A stretch of 64,000 nt of DNA, from positions 1 to 64,000 of the forward strand of contig JTDA01000015.1 in NCBI GenBank assembly GCA_000803105.1, given 5' to 3'. The position numbers were made by a program, and so were the translations under genes. Of the stretch, positions 1 through 6,947 are shown piece by piece. The first letter of the stretch is position 1; each line of letters begins with the position of its first letter. The DNA is from Coprobacter secundus. GTDB taxonomy: Bacteria > Bacteroidota > Bacteroidia > Bacteroidales > Coprobacteraceae. The notes beneath the pieces were generated by a model. It had not been told where the DNA came from. It did not search any database and worked only from the letters and a program-made list of their open reading frames with translations.

Positions 1-215
1 AGGTTGGATGCTTCTTTCTTCTTGGTAGTGAGTGGTTTAAGTGGGGAATTTTCCCCTCTTGAGAGGGGATTAAGGGGTGTGTTACGGTGAGAAGCGCAGC
101 TTGGTAGAGATTATTTTGCTGCTATTTGGTGAGGTTGGATACTTCTTTCTTTTTGGGTGATGAGAGGTTGGGTTGCCGTTTCTCCTCTGGAAAGGAGATT
201 TAAGGAGAAAACGAT
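1..215. repeat. two diverged copies of a ~90-bp repeat unit in non-coding DNA
   Basis: The sequence AGGTTGGATGCTTCTTTCTT at 1-20 recurs at 132-151 with one change. Each copy is followed after about 30 bases by a small palindrome: CCCCTC...GAGGGG near 53-68, and CTCCTC...GGAG near 182-195. Each palindrome is followed by a TTAAGG-type extension. The spacing between copies is 131 bp. I see no credible gene here; the short open frame at 157-384 runs through the repeat and has no family resemblance. Such small palindromic dispersed elements are common between genes in Bacteroidota. Whether this one is dispersed in the genome cannot be seen from this window. Confidence 0.45.
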
Positions 216-249
216 AAATAATGCCAAAACAAAAAATGTCTGTACAAAT

Positions 250-283
250 TTTGAACGGGCTCTAAGAAAACGTTATATATTTG
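250..283 (+). promoter_or_regulatory. Bacteroidota-type promoter candidate upstream of dacB
   Basis: TTTG at 250-253 is followed 22 bases later by TATATTTG at 276-283. This fits the Bacteroidota sigma-ABfr consensus (TTTG, about 19-23 bases, TAnnTTTG). Transcription would start near 290, giving a leader of about 190 nt before the carboxypeptidase start at 478. The rest of 284-477 shows nothing I can name. Confidence 0.4.
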
Positions 284-477
284 TATTTATGATTGAGAGC
301 CAGTCTGAATTTCCCAGTGGGAAGATTATATATCCGGGTTTTATAGTTTTTCAGTCTGTTTTCTTGTTCTTATACGTTACGTAGCTTCTTATCGGAACGA
401 AAAAATGTCTTGGAAAAGAGCTTGCAAAAAAATGACTATGTGGAATTTAGATAGGATGTAAGATATTGAGTATATTT

Positions 478-1941
478 ATGTTACGAAAAGTTTGGGGTAA
501 ATCAATTGGTATAGTATTGTTGTGTTGTATGGGCATGACAAAGGTTGCATTGTATGCAAATGAAGGAATCTTGCATTTTATAAAGTCTCCTGAGTTGTCG
601 GTTGCTTCGGTAGGTTATTGTTTGCTGGATGCAACGACCGGAAGAATGATACATTCTTATGATGAGGGAAGGGCTTTGTTGCCTGCTTCTATATTGAAGG
701 TAGTGACGACAGCTACGGCACTTGATTTGCTTGGGCCAGATTACCGTTTTGCTACAAAGGTCGGATATACAGGGTCAGTAAATAAGGACGGAATATTGCA
801 GGGGAATCTTATTATCCGAGGGGGCGGTGACCCTATGTTGGGTTCGGAATTCAGCCAGTATCCGCAAGACCATTTTTTGAATGAATTGTTTGTTGCTGTT
901 CAAGCTGCCGGAATTAAAGAAATCAAAGGGCGTGTTGTGTGTGACGATTCGTTGTTTGATACAGAAGGCGTATCTCATAAATGGTTGTGGGAGGATATGG
1001 GCAATTATTTTGCGGCAGGAAGTTATGGGTTGAATTATTCTGATAATATGTACAGGCTCATACTTCGGTCGGGTACTGTGGGTACTGCTCCGCAAATTTT
1101 GGGAACAAAACCGGAGGTTCCCAACCTTACGTTTACCAATTATTTGCGGGCAGCGGCTAATGCTATCGATAGTGTTTATATCTATGGTGCTCCGTTTTCT
1201 GGTCAGAGGTATCTGTATGGGACGTTACCGGCTAACCGTTCTACTTTTACAGTAAAGGGAGATATTCCAGATCCGGCGTTGTATTTGGGGCAGATAGTTT
1301 CGAGGATGTTTGTATCGAAAGGTATAAAAGTGCAGGGTAAACCGACTACGGTAAGGTTGTTACGGGAGCGTGGGGAGACGTTTTCGTATTATGGCATGCA
1401 TCAGCTATTGAGTTTTTCGTCCGATAAGCTTATAGATATTATTACCGTCACCAATAAGCGAAGTAACAATCTGTTTGCAGAGACATTATTGAGGCAGATA
1501 GCTCTTACTCGTTATCCGGTAGCGTCGGCATCGCGCGGAATAGAGGTTGTATCCGGGCATTGGAGAGAGAAGGGTATAGATGTTTCGTCTCTTATGCTTG
1601 CAGATGGCAGCGGTCTGTCTCCTATAAATCGTATTTCGGCGGGTGCGGTAGCTCGCATATTATTTTCTATCAAGAATGGGAAGAATGGAGATTCTTTTCT
1701 CCATACTTTGCCTAAAGCGGGAGAGGAAGGTACGGTAAGAAACTTATTGAAAGGAAGCCGGCTCAATGGTAGTTTGTATCTGAAAAGTGGTAGTATTATG
1801 GGGGTACAGTGTTTTGCCGGATATTATATAGGGCAGAAGCCATATATTATAGTCCTTATGGTCAATAATTTTACCGGTCCTCGAAGTATATTGAGGAGGG
1901 ATATTGAGCGATTGTTCCTTTCTGAATTGTCCGGAAGATGA
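478..1941 (+). CDS. dacB: D-alanyl-D-alanine carboxypeptidase/endopeptidase (PBP4 / DacB family, peptidase S13)
   Basis: This is a periplasmic penicillin-binding protein of the PBP4 class, which removes the terminal D-Ala from peptidoglycan stem peptides or cuts cross-bridges. The three active-site motifs are all present, numbered from the ATG at 478: S71-x-x-K74 (SILK), S329-N-N331 and K436-S-G. A DGSGLS motif near 376-381 is also typical of S13 peptidases. The length of 487 aa matches the family. Residues 1-27 form a hydrophobic signal peptide. The open frame extends four codons upstream to a TTG at 466, but the ATG at 478 gives a better signal peptide. It stands alone on the + strand with 90 bp before the next gene. 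No truncation is seen. Confidence 0.93.
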   Translation: MLRKVWGKSIGIVLLCCMGMTKVALYANEGILHFIKSPELSVASVGYCLLDATTGRMIHSYDEGRALLPASILKVVTTATALDLLGPDYRFATKVGYTGSVNKDGILQGNLIIRGGGDPMLGSEFSQYPQDHFLNELFVAVQAAGIKEIKGRVVCDDSLFDTEGVSHKWLWEDMGNYFAAGSYGLNYSDNMYRLILRSGTVGTAPQILGTKPEVPNLTFTNYLRAAANAIDSVYIYGAPFSGQRYLYGTLPANRSTFTVKGDIPDPALYLGQIVSRMFVSKGIKVQGKPTTVRLLRERGETFSYYGMHQLLSFSSDKLIDIITVTNKRSNNLFAETLLRQIALTRYPVASASRGIEVVSGHWREKGIDVSSLMLADGSGLSPINRISAGAVARILFSIKNGKNGDSFLHTLPKAGEEGTVRNLLKGSRLNGSLYLKSGSIMGVQCFAGYYIGQKPYIIVLMVNNFTGPRSILRRDIERLFLSELSGR

Positions 1942-2032
1942 TATAGATTAGTTTACCGGTATGAAAAAATAAGCCGTTGGATTGTTAAAACCGCTTTTTT
2001 ATATTATGTTTGTGTAACAAAAAGAATAAGAT

Positions 2033-2851
2033 ATGTCCCGGGATAACCGAATACAACCGATTTTGGACGATCTGGCCGAATTGAAAGAGTTATTATTGGT
2101 GATCGACCAGACTCCCTCAACCCCTGAAATTTTATATAAACTGGCAGGAGAAAAGGCTCAGGCTTTGACAGATGCTATATTTTTATTGCATCGAGAGGTC
2201 AAGCAAAAGGTGTCTGAGCAGAAAGACAATGACGTGAAAGAGAGCCGAGATGATGAGGTTTCTGTGGTGCCGGATTTGGGTTATCCAGAAGAACCTGTTG
2301 TTGATGATGAAGAAGTGCCATTTGTGGTAGAATGTACGCCCTCTGTTGAGGAAGAACAAGAGGATATAGTGGTGGAGGAAATTTCAAATGATACTGAAAT
2401 GGCTTTGAATGAGGAACAAAACGGACAGAATATTGTTTCTAAAAATATAGCGGGACGGGAAAGTGTATGTCAGATACAGGAGCCGGAGAGTATTGCAGTA
2501 CCGACGTTTACAGAGTCTGACGACGTTGAGAAAGAAGCTGATGTTGCCGATGCCGTAGTTGATAAAGCAGTTTTTCCGAAAAATGTCGATACGGAAATTT
2601 CGGTAGATGAGGCTTTACAGAGAAAAAGAGCCAAGGACATACGTAAGGCAATGACGTTGAATGACCGTTTTCGGTTTCGTCGAGAACTGTTTTTGAATAG
2701 CGATGAGGTAATGAATTCTGCTATAGATGCACTTGGGGAGATAGGTACATTTGCCGATGCCGAAACTTTTTTGCAGGGCCAGTTTGGATGGGATCCTGAA
2801 AATGCAACGGTTATTGACTTTATGTCACTGGTAGAGAAACGTTATTTATAG
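2033..2851 (+). CDS. conserved hypothetical protein with acidic linker
   Basis: This is a 272-aa cytoplasmic protein with no signal peptide or membrane segment. The N-terminus (about 1-70) is predicted helical. The middle (about 70-190) is a low-complexity stretch very rich in Glu, Asp and Val, likely disordered. The C-terminus (about 195-272) is compact and helical, with an NDRFRFRREL motif followed by a Phe/Gly-rich end. I know this overall shape (helical head, acidic linker, conserved NDRF tail) from uncharacterised Bacteroidales proteins, but no function is assigned. It ends 11 bp before rsmI and is probably co-transcribed with it and the lipoprotein gene that follows. Confidence 0.8.
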   Translation: MSRDNRIQPILDDLAELKELLLVIDQTPSTPEILYKLAGEKAQALTDAIFLLHREVKQKVSEQKDNDVKESRDDEVSVVPDLGYPEEPVVDDEEVPFVVECTPSVEEEQEDIVVEEISNDTEMALNEEQNGQNIVSKNIAGRESVCQIQEPESIAVPTFTESDDVEKEADVADAVVDKAVFPKNVDTEISVDEALQRKRAKDIRKAMTLNDRFRFRRELFLNSDEVMNSAIDALGEIGTFADAETFLQGQFGWDPENATVIDFMSLVEKRYL

Positions 2852-2862
2852 AAGAACCATAT

Positions 2863-3585
2863 ATGGCAAAGTTATATATAGTACCCACTCCGGTAGGGAA
2901 CCTTGAGGATATGACGATGAGAGCTATACGTATATTGCAGGAAGTTGATTGCGTCTTAGCCGAAGATACCCGGACCAGCGGTATATTGATGAAGCATTTT
3001 GATATTAAAACCCGTATGCAGTCACATCATAAGTTTAATGAGCATAAGACTGTGGAAGGAGTGGTGGAGCGTATTAAAGGGGGTGAAGACATCGCTCTTA
3101 TCTCAGATGCGGGCACGCCGGCTATTTCGGACCCGGGGTTTTTGCTGGTGCGTGAGTGCCGCAGGGCCGGGGTAGAAGTAGAATGTCTGCCGGGGGCTAC
3201 AGCATTTGTTCCGGCATTGGTAGCATCGGGATTGCCTAATGACAGGTTTTGTTTTGAAGGTTTTCTCCCACAGAAGAAGGGGCGGGCTACGCGGTTGGCT
3301 GAGTTGGCCGGTGAAAAGAGGACTATGATATTTTACGAGTCTCCTTTCCGACTGGTGAAAACTCTCCTCCAGTTAGCTGAAGTTTTCGGGGGTGACCGGG
3401 AAGCTTCGGTCAGTCGTGAGATATCAAAGGTACATGAGGAGACAGTGAGAGATACTTTGTCGGAGCTTGCGGCTCACTTTACTATACACGAACCCAAAGG
3501 AGAGATTGTTATTGTAGTGGCCGGGATTCCGGGCAAGGAAAAGAATAAAGAAAAAGACAACCCAAATAAGTTCTCTGAATTTTAA
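2863..3585 (+). CDS. rsmI: 16S rRNA (cytidine(1402)-2'-O)-methyltransferase RsmI
   Basis: It uses S-adenosylmethionine to 2'-O-methylate C1402 of 16S rRNA in the ribosomal P site, together with RsmH. The tetrapyrrole-methylase fold is clear. The N-terminus begins LYIVPTPVGNLEDMT. The SAM-binding loop is SDAGTPAISDPG, near residues 80-91. The motifs LPGATAF, FEGFLPQKKGRA and FYESPFR are characteristic of RsmI. The length of 240 aa is near the usual 220-280. The C-terminus is lysine-rich and carries no extra domain. It sits 11 bp after the acidic conserved gene and 12 bp before a lipoprotein gene, so the three probably form an operon. Confidence 0.95.
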   Translation: MAKLYIVPTPVGNLEDMTMRAIRILQEVDCVLAEDTRTSGILMKHFDIKTRMQSHHKFNEHKTVEGVVERIKGGEDIALISDAGTPAISDPGFLLVRECRRAGVEVECLPGATAFVPALVASGLPNDRFCFEGFLPQKKGRATRLAELAGEKRTMIFYESPFRLVKTLLQLAEVFGGDREASVSREISKVHEETVRDTLSELAAHFTIHEPKGEIVIVVAGIPGKEKNKEKDNPNKFSEF

Positions 3586-3597
3586 ACACGAAAGATT

Positions 3598-4476
3598 ATG
3601 AAAAAGATTCTTTTATCAGTTGCCGTGATGGTGTCGATGATGTTCACGGCTTGTAATTCCAAGTCGGGTGATGTGGAAAAACTCCGGCAAGAGAATGATT
3701 CTTTGGTACAGCTTAATGCTCAGACCAAAGCCGATTTTGATGAAATGTTGCAGTTGATGAATGATGTGGAAGATGGTTTTAAGCAAATTAAAGAGGCTGA
3801 AAATTATCTGGTCGTGCAGAGCTCGGCAACCGGAGAGGTAGATATGACTACTCGGGAGCGTTTGAAATCTGATATGCAACTGGTGGCCCAGACATTGAAA
3901 GATAATAAGGAAAAGCTGGCGAAATTGCAAAGCCAGTTGAAGAATAGTAAGTATCAGTCGTCCCAGTTCCAGAAAACAGTGGAACGATTGAATGCCGAGA
4001 TCGAGAGTAAAACAGCCATGATTGTTTCTTTGCAAGAAGAGTTGGCAAAGCGCGATGTGCGTATACAAGAGCTTGATAATGCCGTGTCGGAGTTGGCCGG
4101 TCAGGTAAATACTCTTTCTGAGGAGACCGAGAAACAGAAAAGCACTATTTCGTCTCAGGAAAAAGAGATAAATACGGTTTATTATGTATTCGGTACGACA
4201 AAGGAACTGAAGGAACAAAAAATCATTTCAGGCGGTGGATTATTTAAAGCCAGCGAAGTGATGAAGGGAGACTTCAATAAGAATTATTTCACAAAAGAAG
4301 ATTTACGTACGTTCAAACAGGTTTCTTTGGAAAGTAAAAAAGCAAAATTGCTTACTGCTCATCCCGAAGGTTCGTACACTTTTGAGAAAAATGACAAAGA
4401 TTTGTTGACTTTGGTAATCACTAACCCTACGGAATTTTGGAGTTTGTCTAAATATCTTGTTATAAAAGTAGACTGA
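3598..4476 (+). CDS. coiled-coil lipoprotein, Cbp/DUF-type, function unknown
   Basis: This is a 292-aa predicted lipoprotein. It has a positively charged hydrophobic leader and a lipobox ending at C19 (FTAC). Residues about 25-185 form a long coiled coil with heptads of Leu, Gln and Glu. A smaller globular tail (about 190-292) starts with the segment NTVYYVFGTTKELKEQ. That tail motif recurs in Bacteroidales lipoproteins of unknown function. The gene starts 12 bp after rsmI and is followed by a hairpin. A role in envelope architecture is possible, but only by analogy. Confidence 0.8.
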   Translation: MKKILLSVAVMVSMMFTACNSKSGDVEKLRQENDSLVQLNAQTKADFDEMLQLMNDVEDGFKQIKEAENYLVVQSSATGEVDMTTRERLKSDMQLVAQTLKDNKEKLAKLQSQLKNSKYQSSQFQKTVERLNAEIESKTAMIVSLQEELAKRDVRIQELDNAVSELAGQVNTLSEETEKQKSTISSQEKEINTVYYVFGTTKELKEQKIISGGGLFKASEVMKGDFNKNYFTKEDLRTFKQVSLESKKAKLLTAHPEGSYTFEKNDKDLLTLVITNPTEFWSLSKYLVIKVD

Positions 4477-4525
4477 TTTGTAGTGTTTGCAAAATCGTAT
4501 TTTGTAAAGAGAATTAAATAAATTG

Positions 4526-4571
4526 AAACGGAGCGTAATGAATGGACGGGGGCATTTGTTACGCTTCGTTT
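4526..4571 (+). terminator. terminator-like hairpin after the rsmI-lipoprotein operon
   Basis: AAACGGAGCGTAA at 4526-4538 pairs with TTACGCTTCGTTT at 4559-4571, with one mismatch in 13 and a 20-nt loop. It lies 50 bp after the lipoprotein stop codon. There is no long T-run after the stem, so it may be a transcript-end stabiliser rather than a classical intrinsic terminator. Confidence 0.5.
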
Positions 4572-4658
4572 GCTTAATAGGGCAGGAGTGAAAAATGTCG
4601 CGTCGATAATTATTGCTGTATGTCTGTTATAACCGGTGACCGTTAAATTGAAAATATT

Positions 4659-5267
4659 ATGATTGCACTGAACGAAGAATTCGGTATTGAGAAGCTGAGG
4701 GGTGTGTGTGATAATGCAACCTCCAGGATATATGGTTTTATCATGTATACCAGAAAGCATTCTTACATAGTAAAAGTCTTACGTGATAATGATTTCTGGA
4801 ATGAATTGGATGAGATATCCGGAGCAAATTGGCCTATTTTTTCAATTAAGCCTTTAGATGATGGATATTATGCACGTCCGAGGTGTTCAGAGGAAATGTG
4901 CCAAATGATGGTACCTATATGGAAAGAGCCGAATAGTAACCGGAAATTTCTGGACTTCTTTTCTCTTGAAGAGTCTTCCGATTTGCCGTGTTTTATCATT
5001 TTCATATGGAAAGATAATGATGAAATAGAACAAATAATCTGGAGATTGAAAAATACGAATACCCAAGAGGCTTTTGACTCTATAAGGAGCGTGGTAAAAA
5101 TAATATCTTCTACAGAGGAGCTGATTTTACCAGAATATAAACGTAGTGAGAATGTATTTCGTAATGTTAAGGAGAATATTGAAGCTGTTGTTTTTAAGCA
5201 AAAATTGATACATGGAGCCAGAAGGCTGGTCAGTATTAAGGATTTTCTTAATGGCTTGAAAGTGTGA
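4659..5267 (+). CDS. hypothetical protein
   Basis: This is a 202-aa protein that I do not recognise. It has no signal peptide or membrane segment. It is of mixed alpha/beta character, with many aromatic residues and charged helices near the C-terminus. A start at the ATG at 4659 is the only reasonable one. It lies 4 bp upstream of the TIGR04076-like gene, so the two are most likely translated from one mRNA. The region before it (4572-4658) holds no clear promoter. Codon use looks like that of its neighbours. Confidence 0.7.
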   Translation: MIALNEEFGIEKLRGVCDNATSRIYGFIMYTRKHSYIVKVLRDNDFWNELDEISGANWPIFSIKPLDDGYYARPRCSEEMCQMMVPIWKEPNSNRKFLDFFSLEESSDLPCFIIFIWKDNDEIEQIIWRLKNTNTQEAFDSIRSVVKIISSTEELILPEYKRSENVFRNVKENIEAVVFKQKLIHGARRLVSIKDFLNGLKV

Positions 5268-5271
5268 TATT

Positions 5272-5586
5272 ATGAAAAAATGTAAAATTACAGTTATGAG
5301 AATAGCTTGTTACCGGGATTTGATAGCGAAGTATGAGAATCCTATCGAGCATGCTTGTGATATGGAAGAGGGACAAGTATTTATTGCCAATGGATGGAAA
5401 AAGCCTGAAGGGATGTGCGATAGTGCCTGGGAAAGTATGTCACCGTTTGTTATGACTTTAACTCATGGAGGAGGTAATTTTTATAGCGGATGGATGAAAA
5501 ATGAAAAGTCGGCAATGATTTCATGTAATGATGGTTTTCGTCCGGTTAGTTTCTTGTTAGAGACGTTGGAAGAAGATGCAGATTGA
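5272..5586 (+). CDS. TIGR04076 family small protein
   Basis: This is a 104-aa protein that opens KKCKITVMR, continues with an EEGQVF segment, and has a C-terminal MISCNDGFRPVSF. These are the landmarks of the TIGR04076 family, small cytoplasmic proteins of unknown function with a conserved Cys near the end (ISCNDG). The family often opens with a KxxITV strand and has a PxC-type motif in the first 40 residues; here it appears as EHACDMEEG. It starts 4 bp after the preceding hypothetical gene and is probably translationally coupled to it. A bidirectional terminator follows. Confidence 0.7.
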   Translation: MKKCKITVMRIACYRDLIAKYENPIEHACDMEEGQVFIANGWKKPEGMCDSAWESMSPFVMTLTHGGGNFYSGWMKNEKSAMISCNDGFRPVSFLLETLEEDAD

Positions 5587-5644
5587 GATAGTGGCTTTTA
5601 TAAATTGAATGGTTGATTTTAGAAACTACTGTGTAGTTTTTATA

Positions 5645-5679
5645 AGGCTGCATCGTGTATGTTACGATACAGCCTTTTT
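5645..5679. terminator. bidirectional intrinsic terminator
   Basis: AGGCTGCATCGT at 5645-5656 pairs with ACGATACAGCCT at 5664-5675, with one mismatch. The stem is followed on the + strand by TTTTTG and more T-rich sequence. It lies between the + strand TIGR04076 gene and the end of the - strand GH43 gene, so it can close both transcripts. Confidence 0.75.
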
Positions 5680-5726
5680 GTTTATTTTAGTTTGTCCGGT
5701 TTCCTATATCGGTTATCTTATGCTTT

Positions 5727-6731
5727 TTATTTAACCTGATTAATATGGGGAATGATAATATGTTCTTTGTCGACTGTTATGTCGTATATCCCTGTACTGT
5801 CGTTTTTACTAAATTTTAGAGGAATAATGCGTGTGCGACGGGGATTAGCCGTAGAGTCATTATTGTGAATGTGATATACATAATAAGGTGTATTGTCGAG
5901 TCCCATGAACAAATCTCCATGTCCCGAGCCGTTTTCTCCTACGATGTCACGATGTATGATGGGATTATCGGGGTGTTTAGTCCAAGGGCCGGAGGGAGAT
6001 GTTGCCGTAGCGTAGCCTACTGCATAGTCAGGGTTTTGATAATGATTGGCCGAATAGAACAGATAATATACGCTGTCGAGCTTAATGACAGTAGGCCCTT
6101 CCATAATGGGAGGCCAAATGTTATTGTCGGTTTTTTCCCAGGCATCGGTCATTTCAAAACATTTTGTCAAAGTGTTTTTATAAATAGAATCATTGTCGAA
6201 GTCATATTCTGCTGACCAGAGATAATTTCCGTTGTCGAATCGTACGTGATATAAGTAATATTTACCGTCTTCATCTTTGAAAAGGAACGGGTCTATATTT
6301 TTCTCACTACCGTCGATAGGTCGGATGATATTTTGGCGATAAGGTCCTGTAAGAGAATCTGCTTTTGCTGCAACAACTTGTTCGTTTGCTGTATAGAAAA
6401 AATGGTAAATTCCATTTTCTTTGTAAATCTGGGGAGCCCAGAATCCTTTATCTCCGAATGTTTGTTCCCCTGATTTGAGTATGAAGTATGTAGAGTCTTC
6501 ATTGTAATAATGCCAGTTTTCCAAATTGTCTGATTCGAGGATTTGAAAACCTCCTCCTCCATTTTCTCGAGTTCCAGTGAGGTAATATTTGCCGTTTTCG
6601 ACAAATATGGTGGGGTCTGCAAATAAAATTTCACTTTCGGATACCGGTTTTTCAGATGTGCATGCACACAGCACAGCAGTAATAATCGCCAGGGAGGCAA
6701 TAGTTGTTTTTGATAAGAATTTGTTGTTCAT
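5727..6731 (-). CDS. glycoside hydrolase family 43 lipoprotein (arabinosidase/xylosidase type)
   Basis: GH43 enzymes are inverting five-bladed propeller enzymes acting on arabinose-, xylose- or galactose-containing side chains. The three catalytic acids are visible: D39 (FADPTIF), D147 (NIDPFLF) and E211 (IMEGPTV). The signal peptide ends in a lipobox with C24 (LCAC), so the protein is likely tethered to the membrane. At 334 aa it is a single-domain GH43 without an accessory module. It is the last gene of PUL 1. The substrate specificity cannot be read from the sequence. The upstream gap (6732-6947) holds a weak hairpin (CAGGC at 6787-6791 with GCCTG at 6800-6804) that may end the preceding transcript. 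Confidence 0.9.
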   Translation of the reverse strand: MNNKFLSKTTIASLAIITAVLCACTSEKPVSESEILFADPTIFVENGKYYLTGTRENGGGGFQILESDNLENWHYYNEDSTYFILKSGEQTFGDKGFWAPQIYKENGIYHFFYTANEQVVAAKADSLTGPYRQNIIRPIDGSEKNIDPFLFKDEDGKYYLYHVRFDNGNYLWSAEYDFDNDSIYKNTLTKCFEMTDAWEKTDNNIWPPIMEGPTVIKLDSVYYLFYSANHYQNPDYAVGYATATSPSGPWTKHPDNPIIHRDIVGENGSGHGDLFMGLDNTPYYVYHIHNNDSTANPRRTRIIPLKFSKNDSTGIYDITVDKEHIIIPHINQVK

Positions 6732-6947
6732 ATATGTTATTTTTAAAATAAAGCTTGTTTAAATTTTCTGATAAAAGTAATTCTGTCAGGCTTTCTTTCG
6801 GCCTGTTTTCCCGTTTTCATTGGTTAGATAGCTTGCTATTATCCTCATGCAAATAAAAAAATCCATGAAGAAATTTTCAAGGCTAACTCGAGTAAAATTT
6901 AAATAGGCTCTTAATCATTATTTTTCAGATGATGTTTTGATAACTTG

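Noticed and set aside
157..384. 75-aa open frame on the + strand
   Set aside because: It runs across the non-coding repeat and a promoter candidate, with no recognisable protein.
3616..4218. 200-aa open frame on the - strand
   Set aside because: It is antisense to the coiled-coil lipoprotein and lacks any family pattern.
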